Program-made: the position numbers and the translations under genes
The notes under the pieces: model-generated
Databases searched by the model: none
What the model was told of the DNA's origin: nothing
Seen by the model: only the letters and a program-made list of their open reading frames with translations
NCBI GenBank assembly: GCA_946612185.1
Contig: CAMOEP010000033.1
Span: forward strand, 1-12,841
DNA length: 12,841 bases
Origin: an uncultured Ruminococcus sp.
Lineage (GTDB): Bacteria; Bacillota; Clostridia; Oscillospirales; Ruminococcaceae
Direction of reading: 5' to 3'
Part shown: piece after piece, positions 6,955-12,818 of the stretch
Layout: each line of letters starts with the position of its first letter
Numbering within the stretch: the first letter of the stretch is position 1

Positions 6955-8793
6955 ATGGGCAATTTCATCAATCCATACACTTTTTTCCCGGTGTCAGAGG
7001 GTAAGCGCCGTCATCACAGCGAGTACTTCATCGACCCGGAGGGAACTGTCAGCGGCGTTATCAACTGCAAACTGAGGACACGCTCACAGCTCACAATTTG
7101 CGACAAGATCTCAGAGCATGACTTCGATTTCTACAAGGTCGGCAATACTCCCATGATCCCCGGAAGCAGCCTCAGAGGTACTTTCCGCAGCGTTTTCGAG
7201 GCACTCACCGACTCCTGCTTCTCCTCCACAAATGCCGAGGACAGCGACTTTTTCAGCAGCCGTCAGGACAAGAGGGAAACCGGTCTGCTGGGAAAGGTTG
7301 GCGATAAGTACTACCTCTACCCTGCCATTCGCCACAAGGACAAGAATAACAAGCTTCTGGGAAATTACAAAGAGGGTCAGGAAGTCCGCTTCTCTGCAAG
7401 CAAAATCGGTGATATTTCCTACATTCAGCAGGTCGGCGGTTCGTGCAGCACCGTGGGTTACGTTCATAAGGTGAACCGAATGAACAACACAAGATTTGAC
7501 AAAAAAACCGGTGAAAAGAAAAGAGTCTGCAACTTCGACAGCATCTTCCAGAAAGCCCCCAGTCAGCCGGAAGTGATACACAATGACTTCATCGAGCGCC
7601 TGGAGATCAACATCAGAATGAGCATCGAGGGAACTAATGACACAAAACTTATCCCTGCTCTGAAAAACTACCTGAATCTCCTGAAAGAGATGAAAGCCGG
7701 AAGTGCTTTGCTGCCGGTGTGGTACACAAAAAGCGGCAGCAACTACTACTTCTCCCACGCCCAGAAGTCAAGGTCAGTGTTCTATAAAAAGCCCATTGAC
7801 CTGCTGAAAGAGCATACCCTTGACAAATGCTCCGATATCAACAAGCTTTGCGAAGCCTGCGCATTATTCGGCACTATCGGTGAAGGCGACGACGGTATCA
7901 TCATCTCCTCACGCCTGCGCTTCGGTGACGCTGTTTGCCAGACTCCTGAGAAAATGGGCGGCAGATTCCTGCTCCCCGTTCTGGGTCAGCCGAGACTTTC
8001 CTCCTTCGAGTTCTACCTGAATATGCCCGAAGATACTAAAAACGTGGACGACAGCGGCGTTACTATCGCAGGACGAAAGTTCTACTGGCATAACATCAAA
8101 AACCCAATTACCAAGGACGCTGAAATGGTTTCTCAGGATATGCAGAACACCGCTCAGCTTATGGAAAAAGACAGCGTGTTCACTTTCCCGGTATACTTTG
8201 ATAATATCACCATGTCACAGCTTCGCAAGCTGATATTCGTTCTCAACCTGGGTGAAAATGACCTTGATTCAAAGCATTGCCACAAGGTCGGTCACGGCAA
8301 GCCTATCGGACTTGGCTCGGCTAAGATCATCTGCGAGAGCATCAGGATACGCCGGTTCGACGGCACTTCCTACACCGAGGAGGACTTCTCAAAGCTTGCC
8401 GGCGAGGACAACAGCAAGGAGTTCGCAAACAGCAAAAACGTTGACCGCATACTCAAAGTCACTAACCTTGACGCTGTTGACGGAAATCTTGTAAGCTATC
8501 CGTATACCGACGAAAGCAGCGATATATTCAAGTGGTTCTCGGATAACCGCTTCAAATGCGACCCATTCAACAAACACCTGCCCTCACTGGACGCTGAAAG
8601 CCAGACACTTCCCACAAACCCTAAGCCTGATAAGTCCGGAGGACACAGAGGAGGATATGGCGGCGGAGGACGCTATAACGGCGGACGCAATAATGACCGC
8701 AGAAATAACAGCACCGACACCGGCGGCAGATTTAGCAGCGGCAGCGGCGGCGGAAACAGCCTCGGCAGCATAATGCGCAGAAAAGGCAAATAA
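6955..8793 (+). CDS. Cas7-insertion: long Cas7-like RAMP subunit with RGG/Asn-rich tail
   Basis: The start chosen is ATG 6955 (612 aa), seven bases after GAAGGTGA. ATG 6949, which overlaps the csx19 stop, lies too close to that site. N-terminal RAMP features are TPMIPGSSLRGTFRSVFEAL (65-84). A long stretch (about 90-290) without RAMP motifs is the probable insertion. The RAMP fold resumes with CEACALFGTIGEGDDG (299-314), SSRLRFGDA and the Gly-rich loop KVGHGKPIGLGSAKI (444-458). Residues about 560-602 are an unusual tail rich in Gly, Arg, Asn and Ser with GGHRGGYGGGGRYNGGR, like RNA-binding RGG tails. In III-Dv the protein of this type caps the crRNA 3' side of the backbone. Here the acidic residue expected at the slicer position is not clear: H55 falls at the aligned spot, with D56 and D58 nearby, so cleavage by this subunit is uncertain. 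It is the last gene before the terminator. Confidence 0.8.
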   Translation: MGNFINPYTFFPVSEGKRRHHSEYFIDPEGTVSGVINCKLRTRSQLTICDKISEHDFDFYKVGNTPMIPGSSLRGTFRSVFEALTDSCFSSTNAEDSDFFSSRQDKRETGLLGKVGDKYYLYPAIRHKDKNNKLLGNYKEGQEVRFSASKIGDISYIQQVGGSCSTVGYVHKVNRMNNTRFDKKTGEKKRVCNFDSIFQKAPSQPEVIHNDFIERLEINIRMSIEGTNDTKLIPALKNYLNLLKEMKAGSALLPVWYTKSGSNYYFSHAQKSRSVFYKKPIDLLKEHTLDKCSDINKLCEACALFGTIGEGDDGIIISSRLRFGDAVCQTPEKMGGRFLLPVLGQPRLSSFEFYLNMPEDTKNVDDSGVTIAGRKFYWHNIKNPITKDAEMVSQDMQNTAQLMEKDSVFTFPVYFDNITMSQLRKLIFVLNLGENDLDSKHCHKVGHGKPIGLGSAKIICESIRIRRFDGTSYTEEDFSKLAGEDNSKEFANSKNVDRILKVTNLDAVDGNLVSYPYTDESSDIFKWFSDNRFKCDPFNKHLPSLDAESQTLPTNPKPDKSGGHRGGYGGGGRYNGGRNNDRRNNSTDTGGRFSSGSGGGNSLGSIMRRKGK

Positions 8794-8842
8794 CCAAAAA
8801 AAGACCAGAGTTCCACAAAATCGTGGCTCTGGTCTTTTTGGT
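8793..8842. terminator. Bidirectional intrinsic terminator between convergent operons
   Basis: AGACCAGAG (8802-8810) pairs with CTCTGGTCT (8827-8835), extended inward by CCAC/GTGG around a six-base AAAATC loop after a two-base TT bulge. The plus strand has a T-run after the stem and the minus strand has a matching one (AAAAAAA before the stem). The outer arms ACCAAAAA and TTTTTGGT extend the stem to the last base of the plus-strand stop codon and the first base of the minus-strand stop codon. It should end both the effector and the signalling transcripts. Confidence 0.9.
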
Positions 8843-9744
8843 TATCCAAGTAACTCCATGACAGCTTTCTTGTAGCAGATCTTCTGCTGAGTCACAGCCG
8901 AATCACTTACCCGCTTCGGGTCAAGCCCCGATTTATAGCGGTATTCTGCAATCACCTTTCCCTCGCAGGGAACTTTCAGAAACTCCTCCGGCTTTGTGGT
9001 CTTTTCCAGAACTTCCCCGTATGTGCGGTATTTCAGCCGTCTGAGATCCTGGGGACTTTCAACCTCTGAGGTGGATATGAATTGCACATACCCCATGTCG
9101 ATGCTCGCCATTGTCTCAGCCTTGTTGAATACCTCCGGCTGGACGTGATCCTCAATAAGCGATATCACGCTCTCGGTGTTGAATATCTTAAAATAGCTGT
9201 ACCGGACGGGGTTCGCCTGCAAGCCGCTGAAATGCCGGTAAAATCCAAGCACCAGCGAGGGCAGACGGGATAACGCTGCATTCATATCCACTTCATCTTC
9301 AAAGGAGGGCTGGGCTATCTCACGCTCTGTCTCCATATTCTTCTCTCCGTCACTGATGTCGTCGCCTGCTTCCTTATCAAGGCTCTCTGTCCGCAAAAGT
9401 TCAAGCTTTTTTCCCTTGTACTTATCAAGCATGAAAAATCTCAGATACTTCATCATAAATGCGCAGTAGTTGTCGTTTTTGTCGCTGTCGTAGTATTTCA
9501 GGGAGTAGACGAAATAGTCATGGCTGATGTCGGTATCTTTCTCATTGGCGGTAACTGTCCAACTGGAAAAATATCCGGCTATCTTCTTATGCAGGATACT
9601 TCTGCCGGTGACTATGCGGTAAAGGTCGGTAACGTAGTGATTGGCTTCGTTTCGCCGTCCAGCCTTGCGAGCGCTGTCGTACTTCACCGCAACGGCGTTT
9701 ATCTCATCTTCGGTGAGTTTTGCGATATCTCTTTCGTCAAGCAT
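8842..9744 (-). CDS. Putative sigma-70-like factor encoded with CARF genes
   Basis: The 300-aa product starts at ATG 9744 behind GGGGTGAG, 8 nt inside the end of the upstream CARF gene; an upstream GTG at 9753 lacks a good site. Residues about 72-125 resemble sigma region 2: acidic HDYFVYSLKYYD, then YCAFMMKYLRFFMLDKYKGKK and TESLDKE, matching the pattern of conserved aromatics, a basic helix and an 'SLD' ending. An acidic linker follows (126-152). The C-terminus (about 262-300, GLDPKRVSDSAVTQQKICYK) looks like a region 4 helix-turn-helix. The middle (about 155-250) is not recognised. If correct, it would redirect RNA polymerase to specific promoters. Type III loci elsewhere carry sigma factors controlled by CARF-Lon (CalpL/T/S) or by craspase, but no protease or anti-sigma is seen here. 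The fold call rests on pattern recognition only, and the protein may be a degenerate or unrelated DNA-binding protein. It is the last gene of its operon. Confidence 0.5.
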   Translation of the reverse strand: MLDERDIAKLTEDEINAVAVKYDSARKAGRRNEANHYVTDLYRIVTGRSILHKKIAGYFSSWTVTANEKDTDISHDYFVYSLKYYDSDKNDNYCAFMMKYLRFFMLDKYKGKKLELLRTESLDKEAGDDISDGEKNMETEREIAQPSFEDEVDMNAALSRLPSLVLGFYRHFSGLQANPVRYSYFKIFNTESVISLIEDHVQPEVFNKAETMASIDMGYVQFISTSEVESPQDLRRLKYRTYGEVLEKTTKPEEFLKVPCEGKVIAEYRYKSGLDPKRVSDSAVTQQKICYKKAVMELLG

Positions 9745-10354
9745 CGTTCTCACCCCAGTTCAGCATAGTCCTGATGCGGCTTACCGGGTCGCTGACCTTA
9801 TTATCAGCCATAAGCCTTGTTATCTCGTCCATGTAGGTCAGGGAAGTGATGTCGTATATCTTCATTTTCTGGCTGATGAAGTCACGCTCGCCGTAGACTA
9901 TGCAGCCTACCATAACATCGCTGCAAACCCGGTAGCCGTAGTTCACGGACATTGTGAGTATCTGGCTCATGACCTTAGTGCCGTAGGTGATATCGCAGAA
10001 AAGCTGGTCGCCGTCGGAGATATTGCTGATTATCTGCTGGAAAATGTCAAGCTGGACATTAAGAGTGCTGATGAATGGTATTTTTATCTCCTTGAAGTCC
10101 ACCTCTATCCCCTTTTTTGCGGCAAGGTCAGAAATGGCTGATCTCAGTGCCTTGTAGTTGTTTTTAGTATTCTCGTAATCAGCCACAACGGTAATTACCT
10201 GCACGCTCTCCCCCGGCTCAGCGTAGGCGTTTATCACGGGGATAATGGGGAAGCTGCTGGGTGTGTCATATCGCAGTTTCTCGTCATTTGCAGGCTCATA
10301 GATACCTGCCAGAAGTTTGGGCTGAAATGGGCTTATTGAAATAAATCTTTTCAT
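9737..10354 (-). CDS. Stand-alone CARF-domain protein (cyclic oligoadenylate sensor or ring nuclease)
   Basis: This 205-aa protein starts at ATG 10354 behind AAAGGAGATG. Its length is essentially one CARF domain. It begins FISISPFQP, has a Rossmann-like core (VQVITVVADYENTKNNYKAL), and carries FCDITYGTKVMSQ (119-131). That matches the D-x-T-G-x-K/R nucleotide-binding motif of TM1812/Csx1-type CARF proteins. No HEPN, nuclease, protease or membrane segment follows, so it should act through a partner or degrade the signal as a ring nuclease. The 8-nt overlap with the downstream sigma-like gene implies coupled translation and probably a direct partnership. In the family, CARF domains dimerise to bind cA4 or cA6; the ligand here is not known. 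CARF identity is fairly secure from the motif and context; the effector role is inference. Confidence 0.75.
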   Translation of the reverse strand: MKRFISISPFQPKLLAGIYEPANDEKLRYDTPSSFPIIPVINAYAEPGESVQVITVVADYENTKNNYKALRSAISDLAAKKGIEVDFKEIKIPFISTLNVQLDIFQQIISNISDGDQLFCDITYGTKVMSQILTMSVNYGYRVCSDVMVGCIVYGERDFISQKMKIYDITSLTYMDEITRLMADNKVSDPVSRIRTMLNWGENDA

Positions 10355-10371
10355 TAAAACATCTCCTTTAA

Positions 10372-10406
10372 AGCTTACTTATGTGTTGCCTTTATAGCTT
10401 ACTTAT
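10372..10406. repeat. Short direct repeat spanning the end of the csx1-like gene
   Basis: AGCTTACTTAT occurs at 10372-10382 and again at 10396-10406, a spacing of 24 nt. The second copy encodes the last residues of the Csx1-like protein, and the first lies in the short intergenic gap before the CARF gene. It looks like a small local duplication. No regulatory role is evident. Confidence 0.5.
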
Positions 10407-12125
10407 AGCCTGGTTCATAAAATCAAGTATCTGCTGTGCTGTCAGGTCGGAGTCAACGCAGTAGCCGTGGCTGCGGAAATACTCTACAGTATCGGCGTTT
10501 GAGGTATCCTCGTCGCCGGCGTGGTTCATGCGGTTGCGGATAAAGGTCTTGGCGTAGAAAATGTCACGGAAAATGCTGCGAACCTGCTCCGCCGGCAGTT
10601 TTGCAGAAACTGTATACTGCGTACCTTTAAGCCGTCCCGGAAGTCCCTCGATAAGGGCAAGCTGACCGGGAAGCTGAACCGTGGTATCAATTCCGGAAAG
10701 GATAGCGCAGACCTCGTGATTTGTGGAAATAGTGCGGATAAATCCTTCCGTGCTTCTTGGGATTAAGTTCGTTTTATCCTTCATAATGTCCCATATCTCC
10801 GGGCAATTTTTCTCCATTCGGTTACTAAGGTCATCAGGTTTACGCCTGTCGCCTTCGGTAGTGTACAGTGAGTTTTTCAGGCGGAAGAACTTTTTCAGCG
10901 GCGCAGACATCTCGCTAAGTCCGTAAGCGGCAAAGCTTTTTGATGAGGTGTAGTTTGCGAAAGTGATGTAATCGGCACAATCTGAAAGATGACTAAGAAG
11001 TGCGCCGTCCATAGAACTTCCTTTAAGGCTGAAAGAACTTCCTGTATGACCCGGCTTGTTCTTTGAACCATTTGCGGCAGTTTTCAGAAGCATCTGCAAG
11101 GGACAGCCGACATCGAGTTTCAGGAAATTGTTGTAGAACAGTTCGTAATAGTACCCGAAATTAGACTTCTCCGAAGCCGCCAAGACCCTTGTATCCTCCT
11201 GGGGAGTGGCGGAGAAAATCCCCTTTTTCCGGAAATACTCCGGCATCTTCTCGACGTAGATAGTCACCGCCTGCTGGATAAGCCGGTTGTCCAGACACCA
11301 GCGCACAACGTCCGGGAACTCTATCTGACCGGCGCTTGTGTGGAACTTCTCCCGGATAGTGGCGATAAGGTTCTGGAAAAGGGCGATATCCATTGAGGGG
11401 TGACTTACCTGGGTGAGACTGGTCAGGGAACGGTTGAGCCGTTCGAGTATTTTTTCCAGTTCTGAGGTGCGGCAAAGGGAGATCATGTCCGAGAATTCGT
11501 TCATTGCGCTGATAGTTTCCCGGACGGTCTGGTCGGAAGTCTCAGCGAAATACTGCTCCAGACCGTGAGAACTGCCGGAACTGGTAAAGAGGTAGGCGGA
11601 GTTGATGAGGTCGAACATATTATAAAGATACGTCACATCTTCGATCTGTCCGGTATCCTTGAGTACTCCGTTTTCTCTCTCAAGCTTGGAGTAGACCGCC
11701 TTTTCAAGCCTTGCACCGGAGTACTCCAGCATACGCACGGTTATCATCAGCAGGTAGCTGGAATTGCGGTAGCTGCCGGTGGTGTCGATGTAAACGCTGT
11801 CGCCGCTCTGGAAGTTTCTGGAAATTTTCCGGATAGTTTCGTCCATCTTGCCCTCAATATCCTCAACCGGGATAAGCTGCCGTTCAGGGTCGATGTGCAA
11901 GGGCTTTACCATATCACAGAACAGCTCATAGTCATTAGCCGCCTGTGGAGTCTGTACGACAACTATCTTATCGACATCTCTGCCGAGGCTGCGGATATAT
12001 CCGATAAGGTACTTGACCGGTGCGTCATTGGTATCTTTTCCGGTAATATCACCAATATCCGAGAAATATGTCCTCTCAGGATTATTGCTGTGAATACTTA
12101 GATTTGTGATGATTATATCTGACAT
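10392..12125 (-). CDS. Csx1/TM1812-like CARF-HEPN ribonuclease
   Basis: The 577-aa protein starts at ATG 12125, behind AAAGGAG. The N-terminal CARF domain (about 1-175) begins DIIITNLSIHS, has a Rossmann strand KIVVVQTP, and carries VYIDTTGSYRNSSYLLMITV (111-130). This is the D-x-T-x-G/R motif of the TM1812 (Cas_DxTHG) family; here the usual histidine is replaced (DTTGSYR). The C-terminal region ends in a HEPN motif FIRNRMNHAGD, with R530 and H535 as the R-x4-H RNase residues. A helical middle (about 190-500) is longer than in minimal Csx1 proteins. The family is activated by cyclic oligoadenylate made by Cas10 and then cuts RNA non-specifically, causing dormancy or death during infection. 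Its separate promoter and opposite orientation to the effector operon mean it can be expressed independently. It is the first gene of a three-gene operon with the CARF and sigma-like genes, 37 nt upstream of the CARF gene. Confidence 0.85.
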   Translation of the reverse strand: MSDIIITNLSIHSNNPERTYFSDIGDITGKDTNDAPVKYLIGYIRSLGRDVDKIVVVQTPQAANDYELFCDMVKPLHIDPERQLIPVEDIEGKMDETIRKISRNFQSGDSVYIDTTGSYRNSSYLLMITVRMLEYSGARLEKAVYSKLERENGVLKDTGQIEDVTYLYNMFDLINSAYLFTSSGSSHGLEQYFAETSDQTVRETISAMNEFSDMISLCRTSELEKILERLNRSLTSLTQVSHPSMDIALFQNLIATIREKFHTSAGQIEFPDVVRWCLDNRLIQQAVTIYVEKMPEYFRKKGIFSATPQEDTRVLAASEKSNFGYYYELFYNNFLKLDVGCPLQMLLKTAANGSKNKPGHTGSSFSLKGSSMDGALLSHLSDCADYITFANYTSSKSFAAYGLSEMSAPLKKFFRLKNSLYTTEGDRRKPDDLSNRMEKNCPEIWDIMKDKTNLIPRSTEGFIRTISTNHEVCAILSGIDTTVQLPGQLALIEGLPGRLKGTQYTVSAKLPAEQVRSIFRDIFYAKTFIRNRMNHAGDEDTSNADTVEYFRSHGYCVDSDLTAQQILDFMNQAISKL

Positions 12126-12136
12126 GATGTAATTTC

Positions 12137-12196
12137 TCCTTTCAAAGGGTAAGAGGGTAGAAGATGCGATATTTAAGTACTAAGCGCAAAAAAATT
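12137..12196 (-). promoter_or_regulatory. Leader element copy in the 5' UTR of the csx1-like operon
   Basis: On the minus strand the 5' UTR carries, in order, AATTTTTTTGCG, TACTTAA and CTCTTACCCTTTGAAAGGA (12155 down to 12137), then 11 bases and the ATG. The same blocks in the same order precede the micro-ORFs on the plus strand (12255-12605). The 19-nt block is identical in copies 2 and 4. It includes the ribosome binding site, and its pyrimidine half CTCTT can pair with AGGAG, so it could mask that site. Direct observation: shared sequence, order and spacing. Inference: common control. Confidence 0.7.
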
Positions 12197-12204
12197 ATAC
12201 TATT

Positions 12205-12233
12205 ATTATATAATATTCTCGCTGCAAAGTCAA
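12205..12233 (-). promoter_or_regulatory. Sigma-A-type promoter of the csx1-CARF-sigma operon
   Basis: On the minus strand TTGACT (12228-12233) is followed after 17 nt by TATAAT (12205-12210, perfect -10). Transcription should start near 12198, so the conserved leader element (12137-12196) occupies almost the whole 5' UTR of about 72 nt. This places the shared element in RNA rather than at the promoter. On the plus strand the same AT-rich core offers only weak boxes (TTTAAG at 12172-12177, 18 nt, TATACT at 12196-12201) for a divergent transcript into the micro-ORF array. Confidence 0.78.
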
Positions 12234-12254
12234 TTCAGATAAGCAAATCACCCT

Positions 12255-12315
12255 GAAAAATTTTTTCGCGTACCACTTAATTCTACTGAATCCGAACCTC
12301 TTACCCTTTGAAAGG
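12255..12315 (+). repeat. Leader element copy 1 (no micro-ORF after it)
   Basis: Blocks: GAAAAATTTTTTCGCG, TACCACTTAATT, CTGAATCCGAAC and CTCTTACCCTTTGAAAGG (12298-12315). The sequence that follows (12316-12339) has no ATG or GTG start within reach, so this unit appears to have lost, or never had, a peptide. The next copy lies 84 nt downstream. Confidence 0.8.
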
Positions 12316-12339
12316 CGGAAACGCTGAAAAACTGCTCCG

Positions 12340-12400
12340 AAAAAAATTTTTGCGTACCACTTAATTTTCCTGAACTCAAACCTCTTACCCTTTGAAAGGA
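12340..12400 (+). repeat. Leader element copy 2
   Basis: AAAAAAATTTTTGCG, TACCACTTAATT, CTGAACTCAAAC and the 19-nt block CTCTTACCCTTTGAAAGGA (12382-12400). The ATG of the first micro-ORF follows 11 bases after the block. GCGTACCAC is shared exactly between copies 1 and 2, and GCG is also in the csx1-like copy. Copies 3 and 4 have TCGACCAC instead. Confidence 0.82.
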
Positions 12401-12411
12401 CGGTGAGCCGC

Positions 12412-12444
12412 ATGAGAGTTATCTTCGACGGAATCCTCTGCTAA
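12412..12444 (+). CDS. Micro-ORF 1, 10-aa peptide MRVIFDGILC
   Basis: ATG 12412 follows GAAAGGACGGTGAG with spacing suited to initiation, and TAA ends the frame after ten codons. The peptide MRVIFDGILC is short, mostly hydrophobic and ends in cysteine. Translation is suggested by the ribosome binding site, the exact 11-nt spacing from the leader block shared with the csx1-like gene, and an identical second copy. With so few codons no family can be assigned. It could be a leader peptide, a signal peptide in the pheromone sense, or a non-functional by-product of a repeated RNA element. In-frame GTG at 12403 is a less likely start. Confidence 0.45.
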   Translation: MRVIFDGILC

Positions 12445-12502
12445 AAAATTTTCCTCGACCACTTAATTCCCCTGAATCCAAACCTCTTACCATTTGAAAG
12501 GA
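12443..12502 (+). repeat. Leader element copy 3
   Basis: AAAAAATTTTCCTCGACCAC, TTAATTCCCCTGAATCC and CTCTTACCATTTGAAAGGA (12484-12502). The last block has one change, CCC to CCA. That reduces the CCTTT/AAAGG dyad to CATTT/AAAGG, a natural variant useful for judging whether the dyad matters. An ATG follows after 11 bases. Confidence 0.82.
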
Positions 12503-12513
12503 CGGTGAGCCGC

Positions 12514-12546
12514 ATGAGAGTTATCTTCGACGGAATCCTCTGCTAA
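12514..12546 (+). CDS. Micro-ORF 2, identical 10-aa peptide MRVIFDGILC
   Basis: This is an exact nucleotide copy of the micro-ORF at 12412-12444, including the GGACGGTGAGCCGC stretch before the ATG. Because the duplication is recent, identity of the peptide is not independent evidence of selection. Stop TAA leads directly into the A/T block of leader copy 4. Confidence 0.45.
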   Translation: MRVIFDGILC

Positions 12547-12605
12547 AAAAATTTTCCTCGACCACTTAATTCCCCTGAATCCAAACCTCTTACCCTTTGA
12601 AAGGA
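12544..12605 (+). repeat. Leader element copy 4
   Basis: AAAAAAATTTTCCTCGACCAC region, TTAATTCCCCTGAATCC and CTCTTACCCTTTGAAAGGA (12587-12605). It precedes a different, longer micro-ORF, with 9 bases between block and ATG. The leader is therefore conserved while the coding part differs, like a cassette arrangement. Confidence 0.82.
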
Positions 12606-12614
12606 AGTGAACTT

Positions 12615-12704
12615 ATGAACAGCAAAACTATTCTCGCAATCCTCACCGCTACCGTTTCCCTCGTAGGCACTATCATCGACATACTCAACGACAACAACGA
12701 CTAA
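12615..12704 (+). CDS. 29-aa hydrophobic peptide, possible membrane-active small protein
   Basis: ATG 12615 lies nine bases after the leader block ending AAAGGA, and TAA closes the frame at 12704. The product has a short polar start (MNSKT), one hydrophobic segment ILAILTATVSLVGTIIDIL that could span the membrane, and a polar acidic end (NDNND). This layout resembles small toxic peptides of type I toxin-antitoxin systems and other single-span microproteins, but no specific family is recognised and no antisense RNA was identified. Its neighbours in the array share the same type of leader. Reality of the gene is supported by the ribosome binding site and coherent amphipathic layout; function is unknown. 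Confidence 0.6.
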   Translation: MNSKTILAILTATVSLVGTIIDILNDNND

Positions 12705-12738
12705 TCCCCCAATACTCCCCTGAAATGAAGTGAACTGC

Positions 12739-12777
12739 ATGAGATCTGCAATCGTACCTCACTGGATTTTTAACTAA
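12739..12777 (+). CDS. Micro-ORF, 12-aa peptide MRSAIVPHWIFN
   Basis: ATG 12739 follows CCCCTGAAATGAAGTGAACTGC, a diverged form of the leader end (compare TTTGAAAGGAAGTGAACTT before the 29-aa ORF). The long upstream leader blocks are missing. Thirteen codons including TAA. Like the 10-aa peptides it begins MR and is mostly hydrophobic. Translation is plausible but unproven. Confidence 0.35.
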   Translation: MRSAIVPHWIFN

Positions 12778-12818
12778 TCAACACGCAACTACTTAAATCA
12801 TGAAAGGAAGTGAGCCGT

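Larger units (their letters stand above)
12391..12595 (+). repeat. Recent tandem duplication of a 102/103-bp leader-plus-micro-ORF unit
   Basis: 12391-12492 (102 nt) and 12493-12595 (103 nt) are identical except for one extra A in an A-run and the last base (A versus C). Each unit contains a ribosome binding site, a complete 10-codon ORF and the next leader element. The near-identity indicates very recent duplication or homogenisation. Confidence 0.92.

Noticed and set aside
8629..8772. Frameshift or assembly artefact producing the Gly-rich tail
   Set aside because: The frame stays open to a TAA placed exactly at the terminator, and codon use resembles the rest of the gene, so a genuine tail is more likely.
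1691..8793. Type III-A (Csm) or III-B (Cmr) assignment
   Set aside because: Csx10 and Csx19 features and the fused Cas7 proteins fit III-D. No separate Csm2/Csm4/Csm5 or Cmr1/Cmr3-6 set is present.
12195..12413. Minus-strand 72-aa ORF with an internally repeated sequence (SKGKRF...KIKWYAK)
   Set aside because: The internal repeat is just leader copies 1 and 2 read backwards. It covers the csx1-like promoter and shows no ribosome binding site that I would trust.
12255..12605. CRISPR array
   Set aside because: Repeat spacing is 84, 102 and 103 nt, the repeated blocks are longer and more diverged than CRISPR repeats, and two of the intervening sequences are identical and contain ORFs with ribosome binding sites.
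12543..12740. Minus-strand 65-aa ORF
   Set aside because: It is antisense to the 29-aa ORF and leader copy 4, with composition explained by those features.
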